This document shows positions 1-11,901 of a stretch of DNA of 64,000 nt, one piece after another (within the stretch, counting starts at the first letter, position 1; the number at the start of each line of letters is the position of its first letter). The translations under genes and the position numbers were made by a program. Origin of the DNA: Sipunculus nudus (Eukaryota; Annelida; Sipuncula; Golfingiida; Sipunculidae); assembly GCA_026874595.1 (NCBI GenBank), contig CM049315.1:17691664-17755663 (forward strand), written 5' to 3'. Below the pieces are notes generated by a model, which worked only from the letters and a program-made list of their open reading frames with translations, was not told the origin of the DNA and ran no database searches.

Positions 1-2758
1 ACTTTGAAGTTCCCTGAATCTCCCGGTAGTGTGAGCCCCCGACGGGCATACACTGAGGGGCTCCCATCCAGCAATTCCGCAAATTGCCGGCAATTTAGCA
101 ACTTTGTAGTTCCCTGAATGCTCCGGTAGGATGAGCCATGGGGACCATACACTGATTGGCTCCCATCCAGCAATTACGCAAATTGCCGGCAACTTAGCAA
201 ATTTGTAGTTCTCCGAATCATCCGGTAAAGTGAGCCGCATCTGGTCAAACTCAGAGGGGTATCCATCTAGCAAGTATGCGAATTGCTGGCAATTAAGCAA
301 CTTTGTTGTTCCCTGAATCTCCCGGTAGGGCGAGTTCCCGCCGGTCAAACACTGAGGGGCTCCCATCCAGCAATTCCGCAAATTGCTGGCAATCAGACAA
401 CTTTGAAATTCCCTGATTCCTCCGGTAAAAATGAGCCCCATCTGGGCATACACAGAGGGGTCCCCATCAAGCAATTTCGCAAATTGCCAGCAATTCAGCA
501 ACTTTGTAGTTCTCTGAATGCTCAGGTAGGCTGAGTCCCGGGGATCATACACTGAGGGGCTCGCTTCCAGCAATTCCGCAAATTGCCGGCAATTCAACAA
601 CTTGGTAGTTCTCTGAATCTCCCGGTAGGTTGAGCCCCCGCCGGTCAAACACAGAGGGGTCCCCATCTAGCAATTTCGCAAAGTGCTGGCAATTAAGCAA
701 CTTTGTTGTTCCCTGAATCTCCCGGTAGGGTGAGCCCCCACCAGTCAAACAAAGAGGGGTCCCCATCTAGTAATTTTGCAATTTCCGACAATTTAGCAAC
801 TTTGTAGTTCCCTGAATCCTCCGGTAGGGTGAGCTCCTTGGATCATACACTGAGGGGCTCCCATCCAGCCATTCCGCAAATTGCAAGCAATTTAGCAAAT
901 TGTAGTTCACTGAATCCTCTGGTAGAGTGAGCCCCATCTGGTCAAACCCAGAGGGGTCCTCACCTAGCAATTTTGCAAATTGCCGGCAATTTAGCAATTT
1001 TGTAGTTCTCTGAATCCCCCGGTAGGGTGAGCCCCCGACGGTCAAACACAGAAGGGTCCCCATCTAGCAATTTCGCAAATTGCTGGCAATTAAGCAACTT
1101 TGTTGTTCCCTGAATCTCCCGGTAGGGCGAGTCCCCGCCGGTCAAACACTGAGGGGCTCCCATCCAGCAATTCCGCAAATTGCCGGCAATCAGACTACTT
1201 TGAAGTTCCCTGATTCCTCCGGTAAAAATGAGCCCCATCTGGGCATACACAGAGGGGTCCCCATCAAGCAATTTCGCAAATTGCCAGCAATTCAGCAACT
1301 TTGTAGTTCTCTGAATGCTCAGGTAGGCTGAGTCCCGGGGATCATACACTGAGGGGCTCGCTTCCAGCAATTCCGTAAATTGCCGGCAGTTTAACAACTT
1401 GGTAGTTCTCTGAATCTCCCGGTAGGTTGAGCCCCCGCCGGTCAAACACAGAGGGGTCCCCATCTAGCAATTTCGCAAAGTGCTGGCAATTAAGCAACTT
1501 TGTTGTTCCCTGAATCTCCCGGTAGGGCGAGTCCCCGCCGGTCAAACACAGAGGGGTCCCCATGTAGCAATTCCGCAAACTGCCGGCAATTTAGCAACTT
1601 TGTAGTTCTAAGAATCCTCCGTTAGGGTGACCCCCGGGGATCATACACTGACGGGCTCCCTTCCACCAATTTCGCAAATTGCCGGCAATTTCGCAACTTT
1701 ATAGTTCTCTGAATCCCCCTGTAGGGTGAGCCCCGCCGGTCAAACACAGAGGGGCACCCATGTAGCAATTCCGCAAATTGCTGGCAATTTAGCAACTTTG
1801 TAATTCCCTGAATCCTCCGTTAGGGTGAGCCCACTTCGGCTATACACAGAGGGGTCCCCATCTAGCAATTCCGCAAATTGCCGGCAATTTAGCAACTTTG
1901 TAGTTCCCTGAATCCTCCGGTAGGGTGAGCCCCGGGGATCATACACTGATAGGGCTCCCATCAAGCAATTCCGCAAATTGCCGGCAATTTAGCAACTTTG
2001 TTGTTCTCTGAATCCCCGGTAGGGTGAGCCCCCACCAGTCAAACAAAGAGGGGTCCCCATCTAGTAATTTTGCAATTGCCGACAATTTAGCAACTTTGTA
2101 GTTCCCTGAATCCTCCGGTAGGGTGAGCTCCTTGGATCATACACTGAGGGGCTCCCAACCAGCCATTCCGCAAATTGCCGGCAATTTAGCAACTTTTTAG
2201 TTCTCTGAATCCTCGGGTAAAGTGAGCCCCATCTGGTCAAACACAGAGGGATCCCTTCTATCAATTTCGCATATTGCTGGCAATTAAGCAACTTTGTAGT
2301 TCCCTAAATCTCCCGGTAGGGCGAGCCTCGGAAGGTCATACACTGAGGGGCTCCCATCCAGCAATTCCGCAAATTGCCGGCAATTTATCAACTTTTTAGT
2401 TCCTTGAATGCTCAGGTAGGGAGAGTCCCGGGGATCATACACTGAGGGGCTCCCTTCCAGCAATTCCGCTAATTGCCGGCAATTAAACAACTTGGTAGTT
2501 CTCTGAATCTCCCGGTAGGTTAAGCCCCCGCCGGTCAAACACAGAGGGGTCCCCATCTCGCAATTTCGCAAATTGCTGGCAATTAAGCAACTTTGTTGTT
2601 CCCTGAATCTCCCGGTAGGGCGAGTCCCCGCCAGTCAAACACAGAGGGGTCCCCATCTAGCAATTTTGCAAATTGCTGGCAATTAGACAACTTTGAAGTT
2701 CCCTGAATCTCCCGGTAGTGTGAGCCCTCGATGGTCACACACTGAGGGGCTCCCATCC
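1..2758 (+). repeat. Satellite A higher-order block, left copy (offset 5277)
   Basis: This stretch of about 28 monomers matches 5278-8035 almost base for base at a constant offset of 5277 bp. Shared private variants include 'gagccatggggaccatacactgattgg' split over positions 131-157, and 'agcaagtatgcgaattgc' at about 269. The match fades near 2760, where this copy reads 'ccattccgcaaattgcaagc' and the other keeps the standard unit. Such long identical blocks inside an otherwise varied array imply recent duplication by unequal exchange. Confidence 0.85.
283..1876 (+). repeat. Two consecutive 797-bp (8-monomer) repeats in satellite A
   Basis: The marker run 'ctggcaattaagcaactttg' followed by 'ttgttccctgaatctcccgg' occurs at 281 and again at 1078. 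The monomers after it follow in the same order for several units at offset 797. Eight monomers fit 797 bp. The match is strongest in the first six units; after that the two copies take different monomers, so the period is partial. The same pair recurs at 5560 and 6357. Confidence 0.7.
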
Positions 2759-5277
2759 AGCCATTCCGCAAATTGCAAGCAATTTAGCAAATTGTAGTTC
2801 ACTGAATCCTCTGGTAGAGTGAGCCCCATCTGGTCAAACCCAGAGGGGTCCTCACCTAGCAATTTTGCAAATTGCTGGCAATTAAGCAACTTTGAAATTC
2901 CCTGAATCTCCTGGTAGGGCGAGCCCCCGACGGGCATACACTGAGGGGCTCCCATACAGCTATTCCGCAAATTGCCGGCAATTTAGCAACTTTTTAGTTC
3001 TCTGAATCCTCGGGTAAAGTGAGCCCCATCTGGTCAAACACAGAGGGATCCCTTCTATCAATTTCGCATATTGCTTGCAATTAATCAACTTTGTAGTTCC
3101 CTAAATCTCCCGGTAGGGCGAGCCTCGGACGGTCATACACTGAGGGGCTCCCATCCAGCAATTCCGCAAATTGCCGGCAATTTAGCAACTTTGTAGTTCC
3201 TTGAATGCTCAGGTAGGGTGAGTCCCGGGGATCATACACTGAGGGGCTCCCTTCCAGCAATTCCGCTAATTGCCGGCAATTAAACAACTTGGTACTTCTC
3301 TGAATCTCCCGGTAGGTTAAGCCCCCGCCGGTCAAACACAGAGGGGTCCGCATCTCGCAATTTCGCAAATTGTTGGCAATTAAGCAACTTTGTTGTTCCC
3401 TGAATCTCCTGGTAGGGCGAGTCCCCGCCAGTCAAACACAGAGGGGTCCCCATCTAGCAATTTTGCAAATTGCTGGCAATTAGACAACTTTGAAGTTCCC
3501 TGAATCTCCCGGTACTGTGAGCCCTCGATGGTCACACACTGAGGGGCTCCCATCCAGGAATCCCGCAAATTGCCGGCAATTTAGCAATTTTGTAGTTCTC
3601 TGAATCCCCCGGTAGGGTGAGCCCCCGACGGTCAAACACAGAGGGGTCCCCATCTAGCAATTTCGCAAATTGCTGGCAATTAAGCAACTTTGTTGTTCCC
3701 TGAATCTCCCGGTAGGGCGAGTCCCCGCCGGTCAAACACTGAGGGGCTCCCATCCAGCAATTCCGCAAATTGCCGGCAATCAGACTACTTTGAAGTTCCC
3801 TGATTCCTCCGGTAAAAATGAGCCCCATCTGGGCATACACAGAGGGGTCCCCATCAAGCAATTTCGCAAATTGCCAGCAATTCAGCAACTTTGTAGTTCT
3901 CTGAATGCTCAGGTAGGCTGAGTCCCGGGGATCATACACTGAGGGGCTCGCTTCCAGCAATTCCGCAAATTGCCGGCAATTTAACAACTTGGTAGTTCTC
4001 TGAATCTCCCGGTAGGTTGAGCCCCGCCGGTCAAACACAGAGGGGTCCCCATCTAGCAATTTCGCAAAGTGCTGGCAATTAAGCAACTTTGTAGTTCCCT
4101 GAATCTCCCGGTAGGGCGAGTCCCCGCCGGTCAAACACAGAGGGGTCCCCATGTAGCAATTCCGCAAACTGCCGGCAATTTAGCAACTTTGTAGTTCTAA
4201 GAATCCTCTGTTAGGGTGACCCCCGGGGATCATACACTGACGGGCTCCCTTCCACCAATTTCGCAAATTGCCGGCAATTTCGCAACTTTATAGTTCCCTG
4301 AATCCTTCGGTAGGGTGAGCCCCGGGGATCATACACTGATAGGGCTCCCATCAAGCAATTCCGCAAATTGCCGGCAATTTAGCAACTTTGTTGTTCTCTG
4401 AATCCCCGGTAGGGTGAGCCCCCACCAGTCAAACAAAGAGGGGTCCCCATCTAGTAATTTTGCAATTGCCGACAATTTAGCAACTTTGTAGTTCGCTGAA
4501 TCCTCCGGTGGGGTGAGCTCCTTGGATCATACACTTAGGGGCTCCCATCCAGCCATTCCGCAAATTGCAAGCAATTTAGCAAATTGTAGTTCACTGAATC
4601 CTCTGGTAGAGTGAGCCCCATCTGGTCAAACCCAGAGGGGTCCTCACCTAGCAATTTGGAAATTGCTGGCAATTAAGCAACTTTGAAATTCCCTGAATCT
4701 CCTGGTAGGGCGAGCCCCCGACGGGCATACACTGAGGGGCTCCCATCCAGCAATTCCGCAAATTGCCGGCAATTTAGCAACTTTTTAGTTCTCTGAATCC
4801 TCGGGTAAAGTGAGCCCCATCTGGTCAAACACAGAGGGATCCCTTCTATCAATTTCGCATATTGCTGGCAATTAAGCAACTTTGTAGTTCCCTAAATCTC
4901 CCGGTAGGGCGAGCCTCGGACGGTCATACACTGAGGGGCTCCCATCCAGCAATTCCGCAAATTGCCGGCAATTTATCAACTTTTTAGTTCCTTGAATGCT
5001 CAGGTAGGGAGAGTCCCGGGGATCATACACTGAGGGGCTCCCTTCCAGCAATTCCGCTAATTGCCGGCAATTAAACAACTTGGTAGTTCTCTGAATCTCC
5101 CGGTAGGTTAAGCCCCCGCCGGTCAAACACAGAGGGGTCCCCATCTCGCAATTTCGCAAATTGCTGGCAATTAAGCAACTTTGTTGTTCCCTGAATCTCC
5201 CGGTAGGGCGAGTCCCCGCCAGTCAAACACAGAGGGGTCCCCATCTAGCAATTTTGCAAATTGCTGGCAATTGGACA

Positions 5278-8035
5278 ACTTTGAAGTTCCCTGAATCTCC
5301 CGGTAGTGTGAGCCCTCGATGGTCACACACTGAGGGGCTCCCATCCAGCAATTCCGCAAATTGCCGGCAATTTAGCAACTTTGTAGTTCCCTGAATGCTC
5401 CGGTAGGATGAGCCATGGGGACCATACACTGATTGGCTCCCATCCAGCAATTACGCAAATTGCCGGCAACTTAGCAAATTTGTAGTTCTCCGAATCATCC
5501 GGTAAAGTGAGCCGCATCTGGTCAAACTCAGAGGGGTATCCATCTAGCAAGTATGCGAATTGCTGGCAATTAAGCAACTTTGTTGTTCCCTGAATCTCCC
5601 GGTAGGGCGAGTTCCCGCCGGTCAAACACTGAGGGGCTCCCATCCAGCAATTCCGCAAATTGCTGGCAATCAGACAACTTTGAAATTCCCTGATTCCTCC
5701 GGTAAAAATGAGCCCCATCTGGGCATACACAGAGGGGTCCCCATCAAGCAATTTCGCAAATTGCCAGCAATTCAGCAACTTTGTAGTTCTCTGAATGCTC
5801 AGGTAGGCTGAGTCCCGGGGATCATACACTGAGGGGCTCGCTTCCAGCAATTCCGCAAATTGCCGGCAATTCAACAACTTGGTAGTTCTCTGAATCTCCC
5901 GGTAGGTTGAGCCCCCGCCGGTCAAACACAGAGGGGTCCCCATCTAGCAATTTCGCAAAGTGCTGGCAATTAAGCAACTTTGTTGTTCCCTGAATCTCCC
6001 GGTAGGGTGAGCCCCCACCAGTCAAACAAAGAGGGGTCCCCATCTAGTAATTTTGCAATTTCCGACAATTTAGCAACTTTGTAGTTCCCTGAATCCTCCG
6101 GTAGGGTGAGCTCCTTGGATCATACACTGAGGGGCTCCCATCCAGCCATTCCGCAAATTGCAAGCAATTTAGCAAATTGTAGTTCACTGAATCCTCTGGT
6201 AGAGTGAGCCCCATCTGGTCAAACCCAGAGGGGTCCTCACCTAGCAATTTTGCAAATTGCCGGCAATTTAGCAATTTTGTAGTTCTCTGAATCCCCCGGT
6301 AGGGTGAGCCCCCGACGGTCAAACACAGAAGGGTCCCCATCTAGCAATTTCGCAAATTGCTGGCAATTAAGCAACTTTGTTGTTCCCTGAATCTCCCGGT
6401 AGGGCGAGTCCCCGCCGGTCAAACACTGAGGGGCTCCCATCCAGCAATTCCGCAAATTGCCGGCAATCAGACTACTTTGAAGTTCCCTGATTCCTCCGGT
6501 AAAAATGGGCCCCATCTGGGCATACACAGAGGGGTCCCCATCAAGCAATTTCGCAAATTGCCAGCAATTCAGCAACTTTGTAGTTCTCTGAATGCTCAGG
6601 TAGGCTGAGTCCCGGGGATCATACACTGAGGGGCTCGCTTCCAGCAATTCCGCAAATTGCCGGCAGTTTAACAACTTGGTAGTTCTCTGAATCTCCCGGT
6701 AGGTTGAGCCCCCGCCGGTCAAACACAGAGGGGTCCCCATCTAGCAATTTCGCAAAGTGCTGGCAATTAAGCAACTTTGTTGTTCTCTGAATCTCCCGGT
6801 AGGGCGAGTCCCCGCCGGTCAAACACAGAGGGGTCCCCATGTAGCAATTCCGCAAACTGCCGGCAATTTAGCAACTTTGTAGTTCTAAGAATCCTCCGTT
6901 AGGGTGACCCCCGGGGATCATACACTGACGGGCTCCCTTCCACCAATTTCGCAAATTGCCGGCAATTTCGCAACTTTATAGTTCTCTGAATCCCCCTGTA
7001 GGGTGAGCCCCGCCGGTCAAACACAGAGGGGCACCCATGTAGCAATTCCGCAAATTGCTGGCAATTTAGCAACTTTGTAATTCCCTGAATCCTCCGTTAG
7101 GGTGAGCCCACTTCGGCTATACACAGAGGGGTCCCCATCTAGCAATTCCGCAAATTGCCGGCAATTTAGCAACTTTGTAGTTCCCTGAATCCTCCGGTAG
7201 GGTGAGCCCCGGGGATCATACACTGATAGGGCTCCCATCAAGCAATTCCGCAAATTGCCGGCAATTTAGCAACTTTGTTGTTCTCTGAATCCCCGGTAGG
7301 GTGAGCCCCCACCAGTCAAACAAAGAGGGGTCCCCATCTAGTAATTTTGCAATTGCCGACAATTTAGCAACTTTGTAGTTCCCTGAATCCTCCGGTAGGG
7401 TGAGCTCCTTGGATCATACACTGAGGGGCTCCCAACCAGCCATTCCGCAAATTGCCGGCAATTTAGCAACTTTTTAGTTCTCTGAATCCTCGGGTAAAGT
7501 GAGCCCCATCTGGTCAAACACAGAGGGATCCCTTCTATCAATTTCGCATATTGCTGGCAATTAAGCAACTTTGTAGTTCCCTAAATCTCCCGGTAGGGCG
7601 AGCCTCGGACGGTCATACACTGAGGGGCTCCCATCCAGCAATTCCGCAAATTGCCGGCAATTTAGCAACTTTGTAGTTCCTTGAATGCTCAGGAAGGATG
7701 AGTCCCGGGGATCATACTCTGAGGGGCTCCCTTCCAGCAATTCCGCTAATTGCCGGCAATTAAACAACTTGGTAGTTCTCTGAATCTCCCGGTAGGTTAA
7801 GCCCCCGCCGGTCAAACACAGAGGGGTCCCCATCTTGCAATTTCGCAAATTGCTGGCAATTAAGCAACTTTGTTGTTCCCTGAATCTCCCGGTAGGGCGA
7901 GTCCCCGCCAGTCAAACACAGAGGGGTCCCCATCTAGCAATTTTGCAAATTGCTGGCAATTAGACAACTTTGAAGTTCCCTGAATCTCCCGGTAGTGTGA
8001 GCCCTCGATGGTCACACACTGAGGGGCTCCCATCC
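5278..8035 (+). repeat. Satellite A higher-order block, right copy (offset 5277)
   Basis: This is the second copy of the block at 1-2758. Small differences include 'tttatcaactttttag' in the left copy against 'tttagcaactttgtag' here near 7665, and 'aaaaatggg' here (6503) against 'aaaaatgag'. The block carries two 797-bp sub-repeats, starting near 5560 and 6357, as the left copy does at 283 and 1080. Confidence 0.85.
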
Positions 8036-8347
8036 AGCAATTCCGCAAATTGCCGGCAAGTTAGCAACTTTGTAGTTCCCTGAATGCTCCGGTAGGATGA
8101 GCCCCGGGGACCATACACTGAGGGGTCCCCATCAAGCAATTTCGCAAATTGCCAGCAATTCAGCAACTTTGTAGTTCTCTGAATGCTCAGGTAGGCTGAG
8201 TCCCGGGGATCATACACTGTGGGGCTCGCTTCCAGCAATTCCGCAAATTGCCGGCAATTTAACAACTTGGTAGTTCTCTGAATCATCCGGTAAAGTGAGC
8301 CGCATCTGGTCAAACTCAGAGGGGTATCCATCTAGCAAGTATGCGAA

Positions 8348-9330
8348 TTGCTGGCAATTAAGCAACTTTGTTGTTCCCTGAATCTCCCGGTAGGGCGAGT
8401 TCCCGCCGGTCAAACACTGAGGGGCTCCCATCCAGCAATTCCGCAAATTGCTGGCAATCAGACAACTTTGAAGTTCCTAGATTCCTCCGGTAAAAATGAG
8501 CCCCATCTGGGCATACACAGAGGGGTCCCCATCAAGCAATTTCGCAAATTGCCAGCAATTCAGCAACTTTGTAGTTCTCTGAATGCTCAGGTAGGCTGAG
8601 TCCCGGGGATCATACACTGTGGGGCTCGCTTCCAGCAATTCCGCAAATTGCCGGCAATTTAACAACTTGGTAGTTCTCTGAATCTCCCGGTAGGTTGAGC
8701 CCCCGCCGGTCAAACACAGAGGGGTCCCCATCTAGCAATTTCGCAAAGTGCTGGCAATTAAGCAACTTTGTTGTTCCCTGAATCTCCCGGTAGGGTGAGC
8801 CCCCACCAGTCAAACAAAGAGGGATCCCCATCTTGTAATTTTGCAATTGCCGACAATTTAGCAACTTTGTAGTTCCCTGAATCCTCCGGTAGGGTGAGCT
8901 CCTTGGATTATACACTGAGGGGCTCCCATCCAGCCATTCCGCAGGCAATTAAGCAACTTTGTTGTTGCCTGAATCTCCCGGTAGGGTGAGCCCCCACCAG
9001 TCAAACAAAGAGGGGTCCCCATCTAGTAATTTTGCAATTGCCGACAATTTAGCAACTTTGTAGTTCCCTGTATCCTCCGGTAGGGTGAGCTCCTTGGATC
9101 ATACACTGAGGGGCTCCCATCCAGCCATTCCGCAAATTGCAAGCAATTTAGCAAATTGTAGTTCACTGAATCCTCTGGTAGAGTGAGCCCCATCTGGTCA
9201 AACCCAGAGGGGTCCTCACCTAGCAATTTTGCAAATTGCTGGCAATTTAGCAATTTTGTAGTTCTCTGAATCCCCCGGTAGGGTGAGCCCCCGACGGTCA
9301 AACACAGAAGGGTCCCCATCTAGCAATTTC
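8348..9330 (+). repeat. Satellite A block repeated at offset 2879
   Basis: This block of about ten monomers is repeated at 11227-12209. It shares the change 'agttcctagattcc' (8472 and 11351) and the short monomer junction 'ccattccgcaggcaatt' (8935 and 11814). Both markers are rare elsewhere in the array, so the two blocks share a recent ancestor. Confidence 0.75.
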
Positions 9331-11901
9331 GCAAATTGCTGGCAATTAAGCAACTTTGTTGTTCCCTGAATCTCCCGGTAGGGCGAGTCCCCGCCGGTCA
9401 AACACTGAGGGCTCCCATCCAGCAATTCCGCAAATTGCCGGCAATCAGACTACTTTGAAGTTCCCTGATTCCTCCGGTAAAAATGAGCCCCATCTGGGCA
9501 TACACAGAGGGGTCCCCATCAAGCAATTTCGCAAATTGCCAGCAATTCAACAACTTTGTAGTTCTCTGAATGCTCAGGTAGGCTGAGTCCCGGGGATCAT
9601 ACACTGAGGGGCTCGCTTCCAGCAATTCCTCAAATTGCCGGCAATATAACAACTTGGTAGTTCTCTGAATCTCCCGGTAGGTTGAGCCCCCGCCGGTCAA
9701 ACACAGAGGGGTCCCCATCTAGCAATTTCGCAAAGTGCTGGCAATTAAGCAACTTTGTTGTTCCCTGAATCTCCCGGTAGGGCGAGTCCCCGCCGGTCAA
9801 ACACAGAGGTGTCCCCATGTAGCAATTCCGCAAACTGCCGGCAATTTAGCAACTTTGTAGTTCTAAGAATCCTCCGTTAGGGTGACCCCCGGGGATCATA
9901 CACTGACGGGCTCCCTTCCACCAATTTCGCAAATTGCCGGCAATTTCGCAACTTTATAGTTCTCTGAATCCCCCTGTAGGGTGAGCCCCGCCGGTCAAAC
10001 ACAGAGGAGCACCCATGTAGCAATTCCGCAAATTGCTGGCAATTTAGCAACTTTGTAATTCCCTGAATCCTCCGTTAGGGTGAGCCCACTTCGGCTATAC
10101 ACAGAGGGGTCCCCATCTAGCAATTCCGCAAATTGCCGGCAATTTAGCAACTTTGTAGTTCCCTGAATCCTCCGGTAGGGTGAGCCCCGGGGATCATACA
10201 CTGATAGGGCTCCCATCAAGCAATTCCGCAAATTGCCGGCAATTTAGCAACTTTGTTGTTCTCTGAATCCCCGGTAGGGTGAGCCCCCACCAGTCAAACA
10301 AAGAGGGGTCCCCATCTAGTAATTTTGCAATTGCCGACAATTTAGCAACTTTGTAGTTCCCTGAATCCTCCGGTAGGGTGAGCTCCTTGGATCATACACT
10401 GAGGGGCTCCCATCCAGCAATTCCGCAAACTGCAAGCAATTTAGCAAATTGTAGTTCACTGAATCCTCTGGTAGAGTGAGCCCCATCTGGTCAAACCCAG
10501 AGGGGTCCTCACCTAGCAATTTTGCAAATTGCTGGCAATTAAGCAACTTTGAAATTCCCTGAATCTCCTGGTAGGGCGAGCCCCCGACGGGCATACACTG
10601 AGGGGCTCCCATACAGCAATTCCGCAAATTGCCGGCAATTTAGCAACTTTTTAGTTCCTTGAATGCTCAGGTAGGATGAGTCCCGGGGATCATACACTGA
10701 GGGGCTCCCTTCCAGCAATTCCGCTAATTGCCGGCAATTAAACAACTTGGTAGTTCTCTGAATCTCCCGGTAGGTTAAGCCCCCGCCGGTCAAACACAGA
10801 GGGGTCCCCATCTCGCAATTTCGCAAATTGCTGGCAATTAAGCAACTTTGTTGTTCCCTGAATCTCCCGGTAGGGCGAGTCCCCGCCAGTCAAACACAGA
10901 GGGGTCCCCATCTAGCAATTTTGCAAATTGCTGGCAATTAGACAACTTTGAAGTTCCCTGAATCTCCCGGTAGTGTGAGCCCTCGATGGTCACACACTGA
11001 GGGGCTCCCATCCAGCAATTCCGCAAATTGCCGGCAAGTTAGCAACTTTGTAGTTCCCTGAATGCTCCGGTAGGATGAGCCCCGGGGACCATACACTGAG
11101 GGGCTCCCATCCAGCAATTACGCAAATTGCCGGCAACTTAGCAAATTTGTAGTTCTCCGAATCATCCGGTAAAGTGAGCCGCATCTGGTCAAACTCAGAG
11201 GGGTATCCATCTAGCAAGTATGCGAATTGCTGGCAATTAAGCAACTTTGTTGTTCCCTGAATCTCCCGGTAGGGCGAGTTCCCGCCGGTCAAACACTGAG
11301 GGGCTCCCATCCAGCAATTCCGCAAATTGCCGGCAATCAGACAACTTTGAAGTTCCTAGATTCCTCCGGTAAAAATGAGCCCCATCTGGGCATACACAGA
11401 GGTGTCCCCATCAAGCAATTTCGCAAATTGCCAGCAATTCAGCAACTTTGTAGTTCTCTGAATGCTCAGGTAGGCTGAGTCCCGGGGATCATACACTGAG
11501 GGGCTCGCTTCCAGCAATTCCGCAAATTGCCGGCAATTTAACAACTTGGTAGTTCTCTGAATCTCCCGGTAGGTTGAGCCCCCGCCGGTCAAACACAGAG
11601 GGGTCCCCATCTAGCAATTTCGCAAAGTTCTGGCAATTAAGCAACTTTGTTGTTGCCTGAATCTCCCGGTAGGGTGAGCCCCCACCAGTCAAACAAAGAG
11701 GGGTCCCCATCTAGTAATTTTGCAATTGCCGACAATTTAGCAACTTTGTAGTTCCCTGAATCCTCCGGTAGGGTGAGCTCCTTGGATCATACACTGAGGG
11801 GCTCCCATCCAGCCATTCCGCAGGCAATTAAGCAACTTTGTTGTTGCCTGAATCTCCCGGTAGGGTTAGCCCCCACCAGTCAAACAAAGAGGGGTCCCCA
11901 T

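Noticed and set aside
283-534. Recurrent 83-codon plus-strand frame (also at 1080, 3670, 5560, 6357 and elsewhere)
   Set aside because: It follows exactly from the satellite A higher-order unit, has no start context or domain, and recurs only because the DNA repeats.
5323-5943. 206-codon minus-strand frame in satellite A
   Set aside because: It is a chain of satellite monomers read in changing phases. Neighbouring frames are equally open, so there is no sign of coding constraint.
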